Positions 1 through 7,023 are shown, counted from the first letter of the stretch. The stretch: 21,325 bases of DNA from RGIG5612 sp045599965 (GCA_045599965.1 JAZRXA010000068.1:1-21325), one strand, 5' to 3'. The notes: generated from the letters alone by a model not told the origin. Made by a program: numbers and translations.

Positions 1-1
1 T

Positions 2-280
2 GGTGAAGTTCAATTTATTGGAGTCGATGCAAAAAAATTTGATATAGATGTTACAACTGGAAATGTATTTGCATCTTTATTTACGCCAAAAGACTATCAC
101 GTAAGTACAGTGACAGGAAATCAAAAAGTTCCTAAAGAAAAAGGCACAGATATATTCGAATGTAATACAACTACTGGAAATATTACTGTTAAAATAAATC
201 CTGTATATGATGCATGGGCTGACCCGTATGAATATTTCGATGAATTTGAAGAAGCAGATAATGAAAAACTAGATGACTAA
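2..280 (+). CDS. DUF4097-type putative adhesin/beta-helix protein, C-terminal fragment
   Basis: Only the last 92 codons are in the window; the frame is open from base 2 to the TAA at 278-280. The protein shows repeating short strands with TTGN and TGNI/V turns (DVTTGNVFA, TVTGNQKV, NTTTGNITV). That pattern is typical of DUF4097 (DUF4098-like) right-handed beta-repeat domains, which often follow a DUF1700/HAAS or toast-rack region in Firmicutes. The end of the protein is acidic (EEADNEKLDD), beyond the repeat domain. No catalytic function is known for the family; some members are linked to envelope stress. A terminator follows within 40 bases, so it is the last gene of its operon. The family call rests on the repeat pattern only, because the N-terminus is missing. 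Confidence 0.55.
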   Translation, partial: GEVQFIGVDAKKFDIDVTTGNVFASLFTPKDYHVSTVTGNQKVPKEKGTDIFECNTTTGNITVKINPVYDAWADPYEYFDEFEEADNEKLDD

Positions 281-317
281 ACGTAAGTCAATAAAAGTGA
301 AAAAATAGTACATACAA

Positions 318-350
318 AAATCCAGAGGGAAATAAACCTCTGGATTTTTT
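318..350 (+). terminator. Rho-independent terminator after the DUF4097 gene
   Basis: An 8-bp stem TCCAGAGG (321-328) pairs with CCTCTGGA (337-344), extended by A:T pairs, and is followed by six T residues. It lies 38 bases after the stop codon. Confidence 0.9.
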
Positions 351-353
351 ATA

Positions 354-515
354 GAGTTCAGCAAATTAAGAATTTGTAGGGCTCTTTTGGCTGTGGATTT
401 ATGGATAACTGGCAAAGAGCCAGTTACCCACAAATCCAACAGCCTCTACTACTATGTCCCATTGCGTCGCCTTTCGGCGCCGCTTCGCCGGTGTGACCAC
501 CGGCTCCATATATGA
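354..515 (+). repeat. Structured intergenic repeat, module A copy 1 (three hairpins)
   Basis: Hairpin 1: 389-413 pairs with 419-444 (about 23 bp with small mismatches and a bulge, loop AAAGA). A linker, CTACTACTATGTCCCATTGC, is also present in the third copy. Hairpin 2 is CGCC-TTTC-GGCG (468-479). Hairpin 3 is GCCGGTG-TGAC-CACCGGC (487-504). The module ends in CTCCATATATGA. It begins with the near-palindrome CAAATTAAGAATTTGT (362-377), which recurs inverted at 840-855. Homologous copies lie at 20448-20537 and, inverted, at 21149-21298. Stem differences between the copies are compensated. The family is not one I recognise; it may be a structured RNA or a non-autonomous mobile element end. Confidence 0.8.
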
Positions 516-529
516 AAAATCATTCTCAA

Positions 530-638
530 ACTAAGGTGGCGCTCGAAAGAACGTGTACTGTCATTCAAAGTCAGCCACCGTAAGTAGCGAAGGACGGCGC
601 AGGGCCCTACTTAGCCCAAGCGCCGTCAGCTTCGCGTT
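530..638 (+). repeat. Structured intergenic repeat, module B copy 1
   Basis: This 109-bp module matches 20781-20889 over its whole length. An outer stem GGTGGC (535-540) pairs with GCCACC (573-578) around a region with a GAAA loop. A second hairpin has GCGAAG (587-592) with CTTCGC (630-635), GACGGCGC (593-600) with GCGCCGTC (620-627), and an inner GGGC (602-605) with GCCC (614-617). Single-stranded parts are almost invariant between the two copies. The distal hairpin has changed sequence but kept its pairing. Here it follows module A after only about 14 bases; in the second locus a MITE separates the two. Confidence 0.8.
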
Positions 639-656
639 CCATAACCATGAAAATTA

Positions 657-815
657 TTGCTCTAGAAAAGTTTTTCTTGCAGAGCAACACTTTTTAAATT
701 GAATTATCACTAATTTTAGTGCTCTAGAAAAATTCTTTTTCCAGAGCACTATTTTTTAAAATATCTAGCCTTATTTTTACTGCTCCAAAGCACAATTTTT
801 TCTAGAGCAACACTT
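657..815 (+). repeat. Three tandem ~61-bp units, each a terminator-like hairpin plus T-rich tract
   Basis: Units begin at about 659, 721 and 782 with GCTCTAG, GCTCTAG and GCTCCAA. Each has a short stem closing on AGAGC: TTGCTCT (657-663) with AGAGCAA (681-687); TAGTGCTCT (717-725) with AGAGCACTA (743-751), followed by six T; and TGCTC (781-785) with GAGCA (805-809). The last unit is degenerate. They could act as stacked weak terminators reading rightward, insulating the downstream gene. No coding potential is seen. Confidence 0.6.
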
Positions 816-830
816 TTGACTTTTTATACA

Positions 831-856
831 AGACCTCGACAAATTCTTAATTTGTT
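831..856 (-). repeat. Inverted terminal remnant matching the outer end of module A
   Basis: The segment around ACAAATTCTTAATTTG (840-855) is the exact reverse complement of 362-377. It also aligns with the outer end of the inverted module A at 21274-21298 (GACCTCGACAAATTC here, GAGTTCGATAAATTC there). It makes 362-855 a unit bounded by short inverted repeats, ending 8 bases before the -35 box of the next gene. Confidence 0.6.
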
Positions 857-862
857 TTTTTA

Positions 863-891
863 TTGTCATATTCTTTCTTCGCTATTATAAT
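863..891 (+). promoter_or_regulatory. Sigma-A promoter of the ThiF-like gene
   Basis: TTGTCA (863-868), a 17-base spacer and a consensus TATAAT (886-891). The predicted transcription start (7 bases after the -10 box) is base 898, the A of the ATG, so the mRNA would be leaderless. Confidence 0.7.
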
Positions 892-897
892 TTGGTT

Positions 898-1596
898 ATG
901 GAAAAGAGGTTTGAGCGAAACATTCCAACTTTATCTGAGAACGAGCAAAAGAAACTGTCTAATGCCAAAGTAGCCATTATAGGTTTAGGTGGACTAGGCG
1001 GGTATCTTTGTGAGATGGTAGCGCGCCTCGGAATCGGCTCTGTTGTCGTTTGCGATGGCGACGTTTTTGACGAAACAAACTTAAACCGTCAACTACTTAG
1101 TAGTTTTGGAAATATCGGCGCACTTAAGGCCGAGGCCGCCAAAGGATGGATTGAATCAATCAATTCTTCTATTAAGGTGGACATGTTCTGCCAAAATTTC
1201 AGCTTAGATAATGCTTCTGAGATACTTTCTGGATGTGACTTAGTTCTAGACGGACTTGATAATGCTTGTAGCCGTCTTCTTTTAGAAGATGAATGTTCTA
1301 AATTAAATATTCCTATAATGCACGGTGCCATAGCCGGTCTTACAGCACAAGTAGGGCTTGCTCTTCCAGGGCACAATATGCTTCACAAACTTTATTACAG
1401 CGAAACATTTGACGAAGAAATCAAACTTGAAGACACTGCAAAAAAATCTACTCTCGTTTGTACTCCTGCTTTTTGCGCATCTTTGCAAATCGCTCAGGCC
1501 ACAAGCTATCTTTCTAAAGGCGAAACTACTTTGGCCGACAAACTTCTAATCGCCAACCTTGACAGTGCCGACTTCAACATCATCCCGCTTATTTAA
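898..1596 (+). CDS. ThiF/MoeB/HesA family E1-like adenylyltransferase
   Basis: Members of this family adenylate the C-terminal Gly-Gly of a small ubiquitin-like sulfur carrier (MoaD/ThiS type) or another carboxylate, using ATP-Mg. The Rossmann nucleotide-binding loop GLGGLG lies at about residues 29-34. It is followed by DGD and NLNRQ (the conserved Arg), a Lys in GALKAEAAK, and DGLDN with the metal-binding Asp near 121. The protein has about 232 residues and is a single E1 domain, without a rhodanese domain or the usual pair of zinc CxxC motifs. The ATG at 898 is preferred over the TTG at 892, although neither has a Shine-Dalgarno sequence. No ThiS/MoaD partner is in view. It lies 130 bases upstream of a double-glycine peptide gene; the RiPP-type ThiF proteins I know are larger, so a role in peptide maturation is only a possibility. 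Confidence 0.85.
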   Translation: MEKRFERNIPTLSENEQKKLSNAKVAIIGLGGLGGYLCEMVARLGIGSVVVCDGDVFDETNLNRQLLSSFGNIGALKAEAAKGWIESINSSIKVDMFCQNFSLDNASEILSGCDLVLDGLDNACSRLLLEDECSKLNIPIMHGAIAGLTAQVGLALPGHNMLHKLYYSETFDEEIKLEDTAKKSTLVCTPAFCASLQIAQATSYLSKGETTLADKLLIANLDSADFNIIPLI

Positions 1597-1671
1597 TATT
1601 GTACTTTTTAAGAAATTATTCGTATATATTAATAGAAAGACCAAGTTTTGCTATATAAAAAATAAATGGTA

Positions 1672-1680
1672 TGGTAAAAT
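1672..1680 (+). promoter_or_regulatory. Possible extended -10 promoter of the peptide precursor gene
   Basis: TGG followed by TAAAAT (1675-1680), giving a predicted start near 1687 and a leader of about 40 bases. No good -35 hexamer is present at 17 bases, so the call is weak; read-through from the ThiF-like gene is also possible, because no terminator lies between. Confidence 0.35.
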
Positions 1681-1701
1681 GGTTTTAGGCTAAAATTAAT
1701 T

Positions 1702-1715
1702 TTTCATATATGAAA
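1702..1715 (+). promoter_or_regulatory. 14-bp perfect palindrome overlapping the precursor ribosome binding site
   Basis: TTTCATATATGAAA is self-complementary, and its right end is the start of the Shine-Dalgarno run GAAAGGAG (712-719). It could be a dimeric-repressor operator in the leader, or a short RNA hairpin masking ribosome access. A chance AT palindrome cannot be excluded. Confidence 0.4.
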
Positions 1716-1725
1716 GGAGACTTTT

Positions 1726-2049
1726 ATGTCAAAATTATTATTAAACAATGAAGACCTTGAAAATGTAGTTGGTGGTGCAGCTGTCACCTTTGGTGCAGGA
1801 GGATTAGTAGTTGATATGACAATTAATCCAGATGATAGTTTAGATGAGTTGTTCGCTAATTATGAACCTGCAATTCAATTAATAGCCGGAGAAGCAGGAT
1901 TGGCTGTTTGCCAACAAACTAAGAATACTCTTAACAAATGGTCTAATAAAATTACAAAATGTGTGCTCAATACACAAACATTTGCTCCAACATATTACGA
2001 TGCAAATGGAAATGCTTATACTCAGGAACAAGTAAACGCTTGGAAATAA
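1726..2049 (+). CDS. Double-glycine leader peptide (bacteriocin-like precursor)
   Basis: The 107-residue product starts MSKLLLNNEDLENVVGG. This fits the class II bacteriocin leader pattern (hydrophobic positions 4, 11 and 15, acidic 9-10, GG at 16-17), so a C39 peptidase should cut after Gly17 and release a mature peptide of about 90 residues. The mature part starts with a Gly/Ala-rich stretch, then an acidic segment (NPDDSLDE) and an amphipathic middle. It has just two cysteines, C62 and C79, 17 apart, which could form a disulfide. The C-terminus carries YYDANGNAYTQEQVNAW. A strong GAAAGGAG sits 6 bases before the ATG. The exporter operon with a C39 domain is immediately downstream on the other strand. 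No immunity gene is recognised. Activity could be antibacterial or signalling; sequence alone does not say. Confidence 0.75.
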   Translation: MSKLLLNNEDLENVVGGAAVTFGAGGLVVDMTINPDDSLDELFANYEPAIQLIAGEAGLAVCQQTKNTLNKWSNKITKCVLNTQTFAPTYYDANGNAYTQEQVNAWK

Positions 2050-2067
2050 GATTTTCTTAAAAAATTT

Positions 2068-2103
2068 AAACCCGCTTATGGCTAACCTTAAGCGGGTTTT
2101 TAT
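2068..2103. terminator. Bidirectional Rho-independent terminator
   Basis: CCCGCTTA (2071-2078) pairs with TAAGCGGG (2089-2096), flanked by A and T runs on both sides. It serves the precursor gene on the plus strand and the exporter operon arriving on the minus strand. Confidence 0.85.
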
Positions 2104-2178
2104 TTTAAAAATTTGAATCTAATTAATTTATCTTCTAATCTAGAAAGTTGCTATTCTTTTCTCCAATCTAGAATCTAA

Positions 2179-4347
2179 CTAGTTTATTTTCTGGCGTTCT
2201 ACGAGGTCATAAAACTGACCTTTCTTTTCCATTAACTCTTCATATGTACCGTCTTCAGTAATTTTGCCATCTTCCATAAAAAGAATTCGATCACAATGTT
2301 TTATAGTTGAAAGTCTATGCGCAATTACGATTCTCGTGCACTTTAATTCATCTAAAGCTTCAGAAATTTTCTTTTGTGTAACATTGTCTAAAGCTGATGT
2401 GGCTTCATCAAAAATAAGAATTTTTGGTTTAGGTGCTATCGCTCTTGCAATCATAAGGCGTTGCTTTTGGCCTCCCGAGATTCCGCCTGTGCCTTCGGCA
2501 ACAACAGTATGCATGCCCATCGGCATTTTTCTTATATCATCAGCAATGCCAGAAATTTCTGCCGCTTCCCAGGCTCTTTCAACTGGAAGCGAAGGGTCAC
2601 ATATTACGATGTTGTTATATATATCGCCTTGGAGCAGTTGGCTATCTTGCATAACGGAGCCAATTTGTGAGCGGACAGATTTTATATCCAATGACGAAAG
2701 CGGTGTTCCGTCGTAATAAATTTCTCCTGTAGAAGGTTTTTCAAATCCCAGTAAGAGTCTGACTAAAGTAGATTTTCCACAACCAGTTTTTCCAACAATT
2801 GCTATATATTGTCCACGTTCTATCTTTAGTGAAAAATCTTCTAAAACGTTTGGCATGTCATCTGAGTATTTAAAAGTAATTCTGCTAAGTTCAATATCGC
2901 CAGAAAGATTTGATAATGCTTTTCCTTCTTCGTTTGATTCTGGAATAGCTTCAAGAATTGGCTTAGACATTTCTACAGCCGGTTTTATATTCGCAGCGGT
3001 AAGCGCAATAGTTGAAAGTGCCATAAATGCACCTGATACCATTCCATACGCAGTTGTGAATGAATAATAATTTGCTACACTGATACCCGACTTAAGCGCA
3101 AGATAGAACATAATGAATTGGCCTATTAAAGATATCAAGACTGCAATTGTTCCATTCAACTTTAAGAACAATGGCGGATTGTATGTAAGCTGGGTTTGTT
3201 TTGAAAAACTGTTTGCCCATCTAGCAAAGCTTCTCTTTTCAGCGCCAGCAAGTTTTATTTTTTGAATTCCTGTTATCATTGAAAACGCGATACCATTATT
3301 AATAGCTGTAATTTCCAATTGCTTTTTTGTAATTTTTGTTTGATAAAGCACAGAAATTACACTGAAAATAATATTCGCGAAAATAATTAATATCGAAGGA
3401 AGACCTAACGCAGGCGCATATGTGAAAATCTGCGGAATATATGCAAATGCAAAGATGCATGAAAGGCCTGTTGTAAATACTGTATTAATAATGGTCTGGC
3501 AAATAGATGAAACGTATGCCATTCTTTGGGTAATTTCACCCGTTGAGTACTCTCTAAAAAATCCAGATGGCAGCGAAAGCACTCTCATCATTGTTGCAGA
3601 GTCTACTAAAAGCGACATCTTATTTAGCATTCTTGCATTTACAAATTGTTTAACAACCGCAAATAGCACCGTAGAAACACTTACGCATATGAAAAAGATC
3701 ATTGTTGAAAGAAGAATGGTCACATCTTTGCTTTCAACTATTTTTGAAAACAATAGATTGTTTATTACTGGTACCAAAAGTCCTAGCGCTGTACACAAAG
3801 CTGCAACAATAATAATTACAATAATGTCTATTGCAGAAACAACGGAGAAAGCAAACTTAAGCAATTCTTTCGTTGTAATAGGTCTACTTGGAAGTGGCTT
3901 ATAAAAGCACAGTGCGTCAAGTTCAAACAATTCTTCATTCGACGCATTTACAACTACATTGCGGTTTGTTTCTTCATCAAAGTATATGTAGTTGCGAGCT
4001 CCTCTAGGAAGCAACGCACACATTTTCCCTGAACTTTTAAGAACAGCTATCATCGGTCCAAAAGCATCTTTATGCCAACCCTTTTCAAGCTTAACTGTTC
4101 TTTGCATAATTCCACAGGTTCTTGAAAGATAATCTAATACCTTGCTATCTTCTGTGATGCTATCCGGAATCTTGATTCCAGGCATATTGTAATATGTAAG
4201 AATATCACCAATAGCACCTTTTATCTGAGATTTGGAGAAGGAATAACGCTCGCCAAGAACAGAATTTACCATATTGGTAAAAGATTTATTAAAAACATCG
4301 TCATCATGTTTCTTACGGGATTTAATTTGTTCATCAAACCAACTCAT
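2179..4347 (-). CDS. NHLM-type bacteriocin export ABC transporter, permease/ATPase subunit (ABC2-like)
   Basis: This 722-residue protein is the second half-transporter of the peptide exporter. Residues 1 to about 150 form a soluble domain without C39 catalytic residues; it carries a beta-rich stretch (ARNYIYFDEETNRNVVV) typical of the NHLM ABC2 family. A six-helix exporter domain follows from about 165 to 450, then the ATPase. ATPase motifs are Walker A GKTGCGKST (519-527), signature SGGQ (624-627), Walker B ILIFDE (643-648) with its catalytic Glu, and an H-loop. It should pair with the C39-containing neighbour to drive peptide export across the single membrane. AGGAGG precedes the ATG at good spacing, 15 bases after the stop of the upstream gene. 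It is the last gene of the operon and ends toward the shared terminator. Confidence 0.88.
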   Translation of the reverse strand: MSWFDEQIKSRKKHDDDVFNKSFTNMVNSVLGERYSFSKSQIKGAIGDILTYYNMPGIKIPDSITEDSKVLDYLSRTCGIMQRTVKLEKGWHKDAFGPMIAVLKSSGKMCALLPRGARNYIYFDEETNRNVVVNASNEELFELDALCFYKPLPSRPITTKELLKFAFSVVSAIDIIVIIIVAALCTALGLLVPVINNLLFSKIVESKDVTILLSTMIFFICVSVSTVLFAVVKQFVNARMLNKMSLLVDSATMMRVLSLPSGFFREYSTGEITQRMAYVSSICQTIINTVFTTGLSCIFAFAYIPQIFTYAPALGLPSILIIFANIIFSVISVLYQTKITKKQLEITAINNGIAFSMITGIQKIKLAGAEKRSFARWANSFSKQTQLTYNPPLFLKLNGTIAVLISLIGQFIMFYLALKSGISVANYYSFTTAYGMVSGAFMALSTIALTAANIKPAVEMSKPILEAIPESNEEGKALSNLSGDIELSRITFKYSDDMPNVLEDFSLKIERGQYIAIVGKTGCGKSTLVRLLLGFEKPSTGEIYYDGTPLSSLDIKSVRSQIGSVMQDSQLLQGDIYNNIVICDPSLPVERAWEAAEISGIADDIRKMPMGMHTVVAEGTGGISGGQKQRLMIARAIAPKPKILIFDEATSALDNVTQKKISEALDELKCTRIVIAHRLSTIKHCDRILFMEDGKITEDGTYEELMEKKGQFYDLVERQKIN

Positions 4348-4362
4348 GCGTTCTCCTCCTTC

Positions 4363-6546
4363 CTATTCGTTTGTAATCAAATAATTGTAAATGCCACCTT
4401 GCGCCATAAGCTCATCATGGTTTCCTCGCTCGATGATATGTCCGTTATCCAAAACAATTATTTCATCGCAGTCTCTAATCGTAGAAAGCCTGTGAGCTAT
4501 TAAGATACATGTTATGCCTCTATTTTTTATTGCCTGAATTACTTCATATTCTGTACGAGCATCCAACGCGCTTGTAGCTTCATCAAGCACTAATATTGTA
4601 GGGTCTCCTGCTAGCGCTCTAGCAATCTCAAGTCTTTGTTTTTGACCGCCAGAGAAGTTCTTTCCACCTTCTGTTATTTTGAAATTGTATCCACCTGAAC
4701 GCGATACGATGTCGTCATGTATCGCTGCATCTTTCGCTGCTAAAATCATTTCAAAATCTTCAATGGAGTTATCCCACATTTTTATGTTATTAGAAATTGT
4801 ATCTTCAAAAAGAACAATGTCCTGATCGACTACTGCTACAGAACCTGTAAATACATTTCTATTTATATCTGTAATTTTTTTGCCGTCGAAAAGAATTTCA
4901 CCTTCCCAAGGATGATAAAGACCCGAAACCAATTTAGAAATTGTAGATTTTCCACAGCCAGATGGCCCAACTAGCGCAATACACTGACCTGGTTTTATAG
5001 TCATATTAAAATCGCTAATCAACGGCTTTCCTAAAGGCGCATATCCAAAGGAAAGATCTTTTACTTCGATATTTCCTGAGAGTTTTAAAAGTTCATCTTC
5101 TTTTGATGCATCTTCTTTATAGTTAACATCTGTTTCATATTTCAATACATCTTCTACACGTTCCATCTGCACTCTTAATTCCTGCAGAGTTTGTCCAGCA
5201 TTTACAAGCGCAATTGCCGGAGCACTAAACGATGTGTAGAATCCTTGGAATGCGGTAATCATACCGAGTGTAAATTCACCTTGCATTGTCATAAAAATTC
5301 CAAGGCCTAGAATTGCTGCGCCACAAAGCGATGATACTGTTTGCGGAATTAATCCAAAGTATAAATTTAATTTCGTAGTTTTTACAACCTGGGTATTAAC
5401 GCTAGCTTGATAGCCTGCCCATTTTTCGAAGAACCCATTTTCTGCTCCACCAGATTTTAAGGTCTCAATAAGTTGGATTCCCGACATAGTGGATGCCTGA
5501 AGTTTTCCAGAATCTCTAGCTTGAACTCTAGCAATGTTTACCCTCTTATTTATTATCAATCTAGCACATATAACGTTTACAATAATTGCCACAACTCCTA
5601 TTAACGCTAACTTCCAACTATAGCGAAGCATGACGATAAAATAAAATACCATCATGATTGTATTTAACACGGTTGGTGCGAGTGTTGTTACGATTACGTT
5701 CGAAATTGCTACGTTACTATTTTGACGAGACAAAATATCTCCAGACATACGCTGTGAGAAAAATCTCATTGGAAGTCTTAGAATTTTCCACATGAAAGAT
5801 GAGCTTCCTGAAACAGTCATCTTGCCATTGATTTTGAACATTGTAAGATTATTAATAAGCGTAATTATAACCTGCAAGATATAGATGCCTGCTAAAAAGA
5901 GCATAAAAGGCATAACCCAATCAGGATTGCTTCCAGTCAAAAGTTTATCTATGAATACCCTAGAAAATACAGGTGAGATTATACCTATTAAAGTACTAAT
6001 TGCAGCAAATAATATTATTAGGATCATTGCTGCTTCGAAACCTTTTATACGTTCCTTTGCAAAACCAAACATGCTTTTTGGTTTGCCTTCAGGAACAAAA
6101 TCTTCCTTTGGTGTTAAATCTATACATATGCCCGTAAAAGATTTATCGAAATCTTCCATCGATACAGTACATGTTCCGCGAGCAGGATCGTTTATATAAG
6201 CTTTGTTATTTTTAAAACCATTTAGGACCACAAAATGGTTCATTTCCCAGTGAATAATACAAGGAAAACATCCTTCCGTCTTTAAATCTTCGGGTTCGCA
6301 CTTGCTACCTTGTGCTTTAAATCCATAATGATTAGCAGCTTTTACGATGTTTACTGCGTTTGAGCCATCCCTAGACACTCCACAATCAACTCTAACTTGC
6401 TCAAGTGGAATCCATTTTCCATAATAAGACAGCACCATAGTAAGTGCAGCCGCTCCACATTCAAGAGCTTCTAACTGCATCGTTACGGGAACCTTTGCAA
6501 CGCCTTTAGTAATAGGTTGTTTAACTTTCTTAACTTTCATAAGCAT
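4363..6546 (-). CDS. NHLM-type bacteriocin export ABC transporter with N-terminal C39 peptidase (ABC1-like)
   Basis: This 727-residue protein combines leader cleavage and transport. The N-terminal C39 domain keeps the oxyanion Gln24, nucleophile Cys30 (QLEALECGAAAL), His103 (MNHFVVLNG) and Asp119 (NDPARG), so it should cleave after a double glycine like the one in the peptide encoded at 1726. The exporter membrane domain runs from about 165 to 450. In the ATPase, Walker A is GPSGCGKST (527-535), signature SGGQ (632-635), Walker B ILVLDE (651-656) and H-loop His685. The start is 3 bases after the stop of the HlyD-like gene, with only a weak GGGAA upstream, consistent with translational coupling. 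A second ATG two codons later is equally possible. Gene order HlyD-ABC1-ABC2 matches NHLM export loci. Confidence 0.92.
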   Translation of the reverse strand: MLMKVKKVKQPITKGVAKVPVTMQLEALECGAAALTMVLSYYGKWIPLEQVRVDCGVSRDGSNAVNIVKAANHYGFKAQGSKCEPEDLKTEGCFPCIIHWEMNHFVVLNGFKNNKAYINDPARGTCTVSMEDFDKSFTGICIDLTPKEDFVPEGKPKSMFGFAKERIKGFEAAMILIILFAAISTLIGIISPVFSRVFIDKLLTGSNPDWVMPFMLFLAGIYILQVIITLINNLTMFKINGKMTVSGSSSFMWKILRLPMRFFSQRMSGDILSRQNSNVAISNVIVTTLAPTVLNTIMMVFYFIVMLRYSWKLALIGVVAIIVNVICARLIINKRVNIARVQARDSGKLQASTMSGIQLIETLKSGGAENGFFEKWAGYQASVNTQVVKTTKLNLYFGLIPQTVSSLCGAAILGLGIFMTMQGEFTLGMITAFQGFYTSFSAPAIALVNAGQTLQELRVQMERVEDVLKYETDVNYKEDASKEDELLKLSGNIEVKDLSFGYAPLGKPLISDFNMTIKPGQCIALVGPSGCGKSTISKLVSGLYHPWEGEILFDGKKITDINRNVFTGSVAVVDQDIVLFEDTISNNIKMWDNSIEDFEMILAAKDAAIHDDIVSRSGGYNFKITEGGKNFSGGQKQRLEIARALAGDPTILVLDEATSALDARTEYEVIQAIKNRGITCILIAHRLSTIRDCDEIIVLDNGHIIERGNHDELMAQGGIYNYLITNE

Positions 6547-6549
6547 TTT

Positions 6550-7023
6550 CTATTCCCAAAGATAGTCAATCAATCGGATATCCTCTTTTACTATAGTAGC
6601 TGGATAGGTACCTTCTTCAAGATTGCCGTTTATTGTTAATATGTATACGAAATCAGTAGTCGAAAAACCACCGAGATAGATTGCGTAAGCAGGAAGGCTT
6701 TGCTGAGCCAATACAGGTTGGCCCGTTATTCCTGTGATTTTATATTCTTTGTTATTTACCTTAGCGTTCATTCCTATTTTTATTTCAGAAAGTGTGCTTT
6801 CTGAAACGCAAACATATGAGCTTTCTCCATCACAAACACATACGCCAGAAGCAGTACTTTGAACGCGGCCGACACATGACCAGACAATTATTCCGGCTAA
6901 TAAAATAACTATTGCAGCAACAATTACCCAAATGGCCGGATTTGCCACTTTCATATATTTATTTACATCTTCTGGAGATGTTAATGCATCTATACTTTTT
7001 TTACGAAATAAAGAATTATCCAA
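6550..7023 (-). CDS. Short HlyD-like adaptor of the NHLM export system
   Basis: The start is a TTG at 7023: AGGAGG (complement of 7030-7035) lies 6 bases before it, and upstream in-frame codons have no comparable site. The product has 157 residues. The N-terminus LFRKKSIDALTSPEDVNKYMKV (residues 5-26) resembles the opening of NHLM HlyD subunits (FRKKALE..SPEQL). One membrane helix covers about 31-50, followed by an extracytoplasmic beta domain (SGVCVCDGESSYVCV, IKIGMNAKV). Usual NHLM adaptors have roughly 250-300 residues with a coiled-coil hairpin; here that hairpin is absent and the two beta halves are joined directly. A single-membrane cell may not need the hairpin. It is the first gene of the export operon, behind its own promoter. 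Confidence 0.72.
   Translation of the reverse strand: MDNSLFRKKSIDALTSPEDVNKYMKVANPAIWVIVAAIVILLAGIIVWSCVGRVQSTASGVCVCDGESSYVCVSESTLSEIKIGMNAKVNNKEYKITGITGQPVLAQQSLPAYAIYLGGFSTTDFVYILTINGNLEEGTYPATIVKEDIRLIDYLWE

Noticed and set aside
391..440. DnaA-box-like motifs (TGTGGATTT, TTATGGATAAC; also TGTGGATTA near 21235) hinting at an origin
   Set aside because: They fall in hairpin 1 stems of module A, vary with the stem, and no dnaA, dnaN or box cluster is nearby.
535..578. tRNA-like appearance of module B (GGTGGC ... TTCAAAGTC ... GCCACC)
   Set aside because: Only about 44 bases between the paired ends, with no anticodon arm or D arm; not a tRNA.
354..860. CRISPR array in the repeat-rich left block
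   Set aside because: Repeats are not short direct repeats with unique spacers of even length, and no cas genes are present.
3422..3904. 160-codon plus-strand frame inside the ABC2 gene
   Set aside because: It is antisense to a well-supported membrane domain and shows no ribosome binding site or recognisable protein features.
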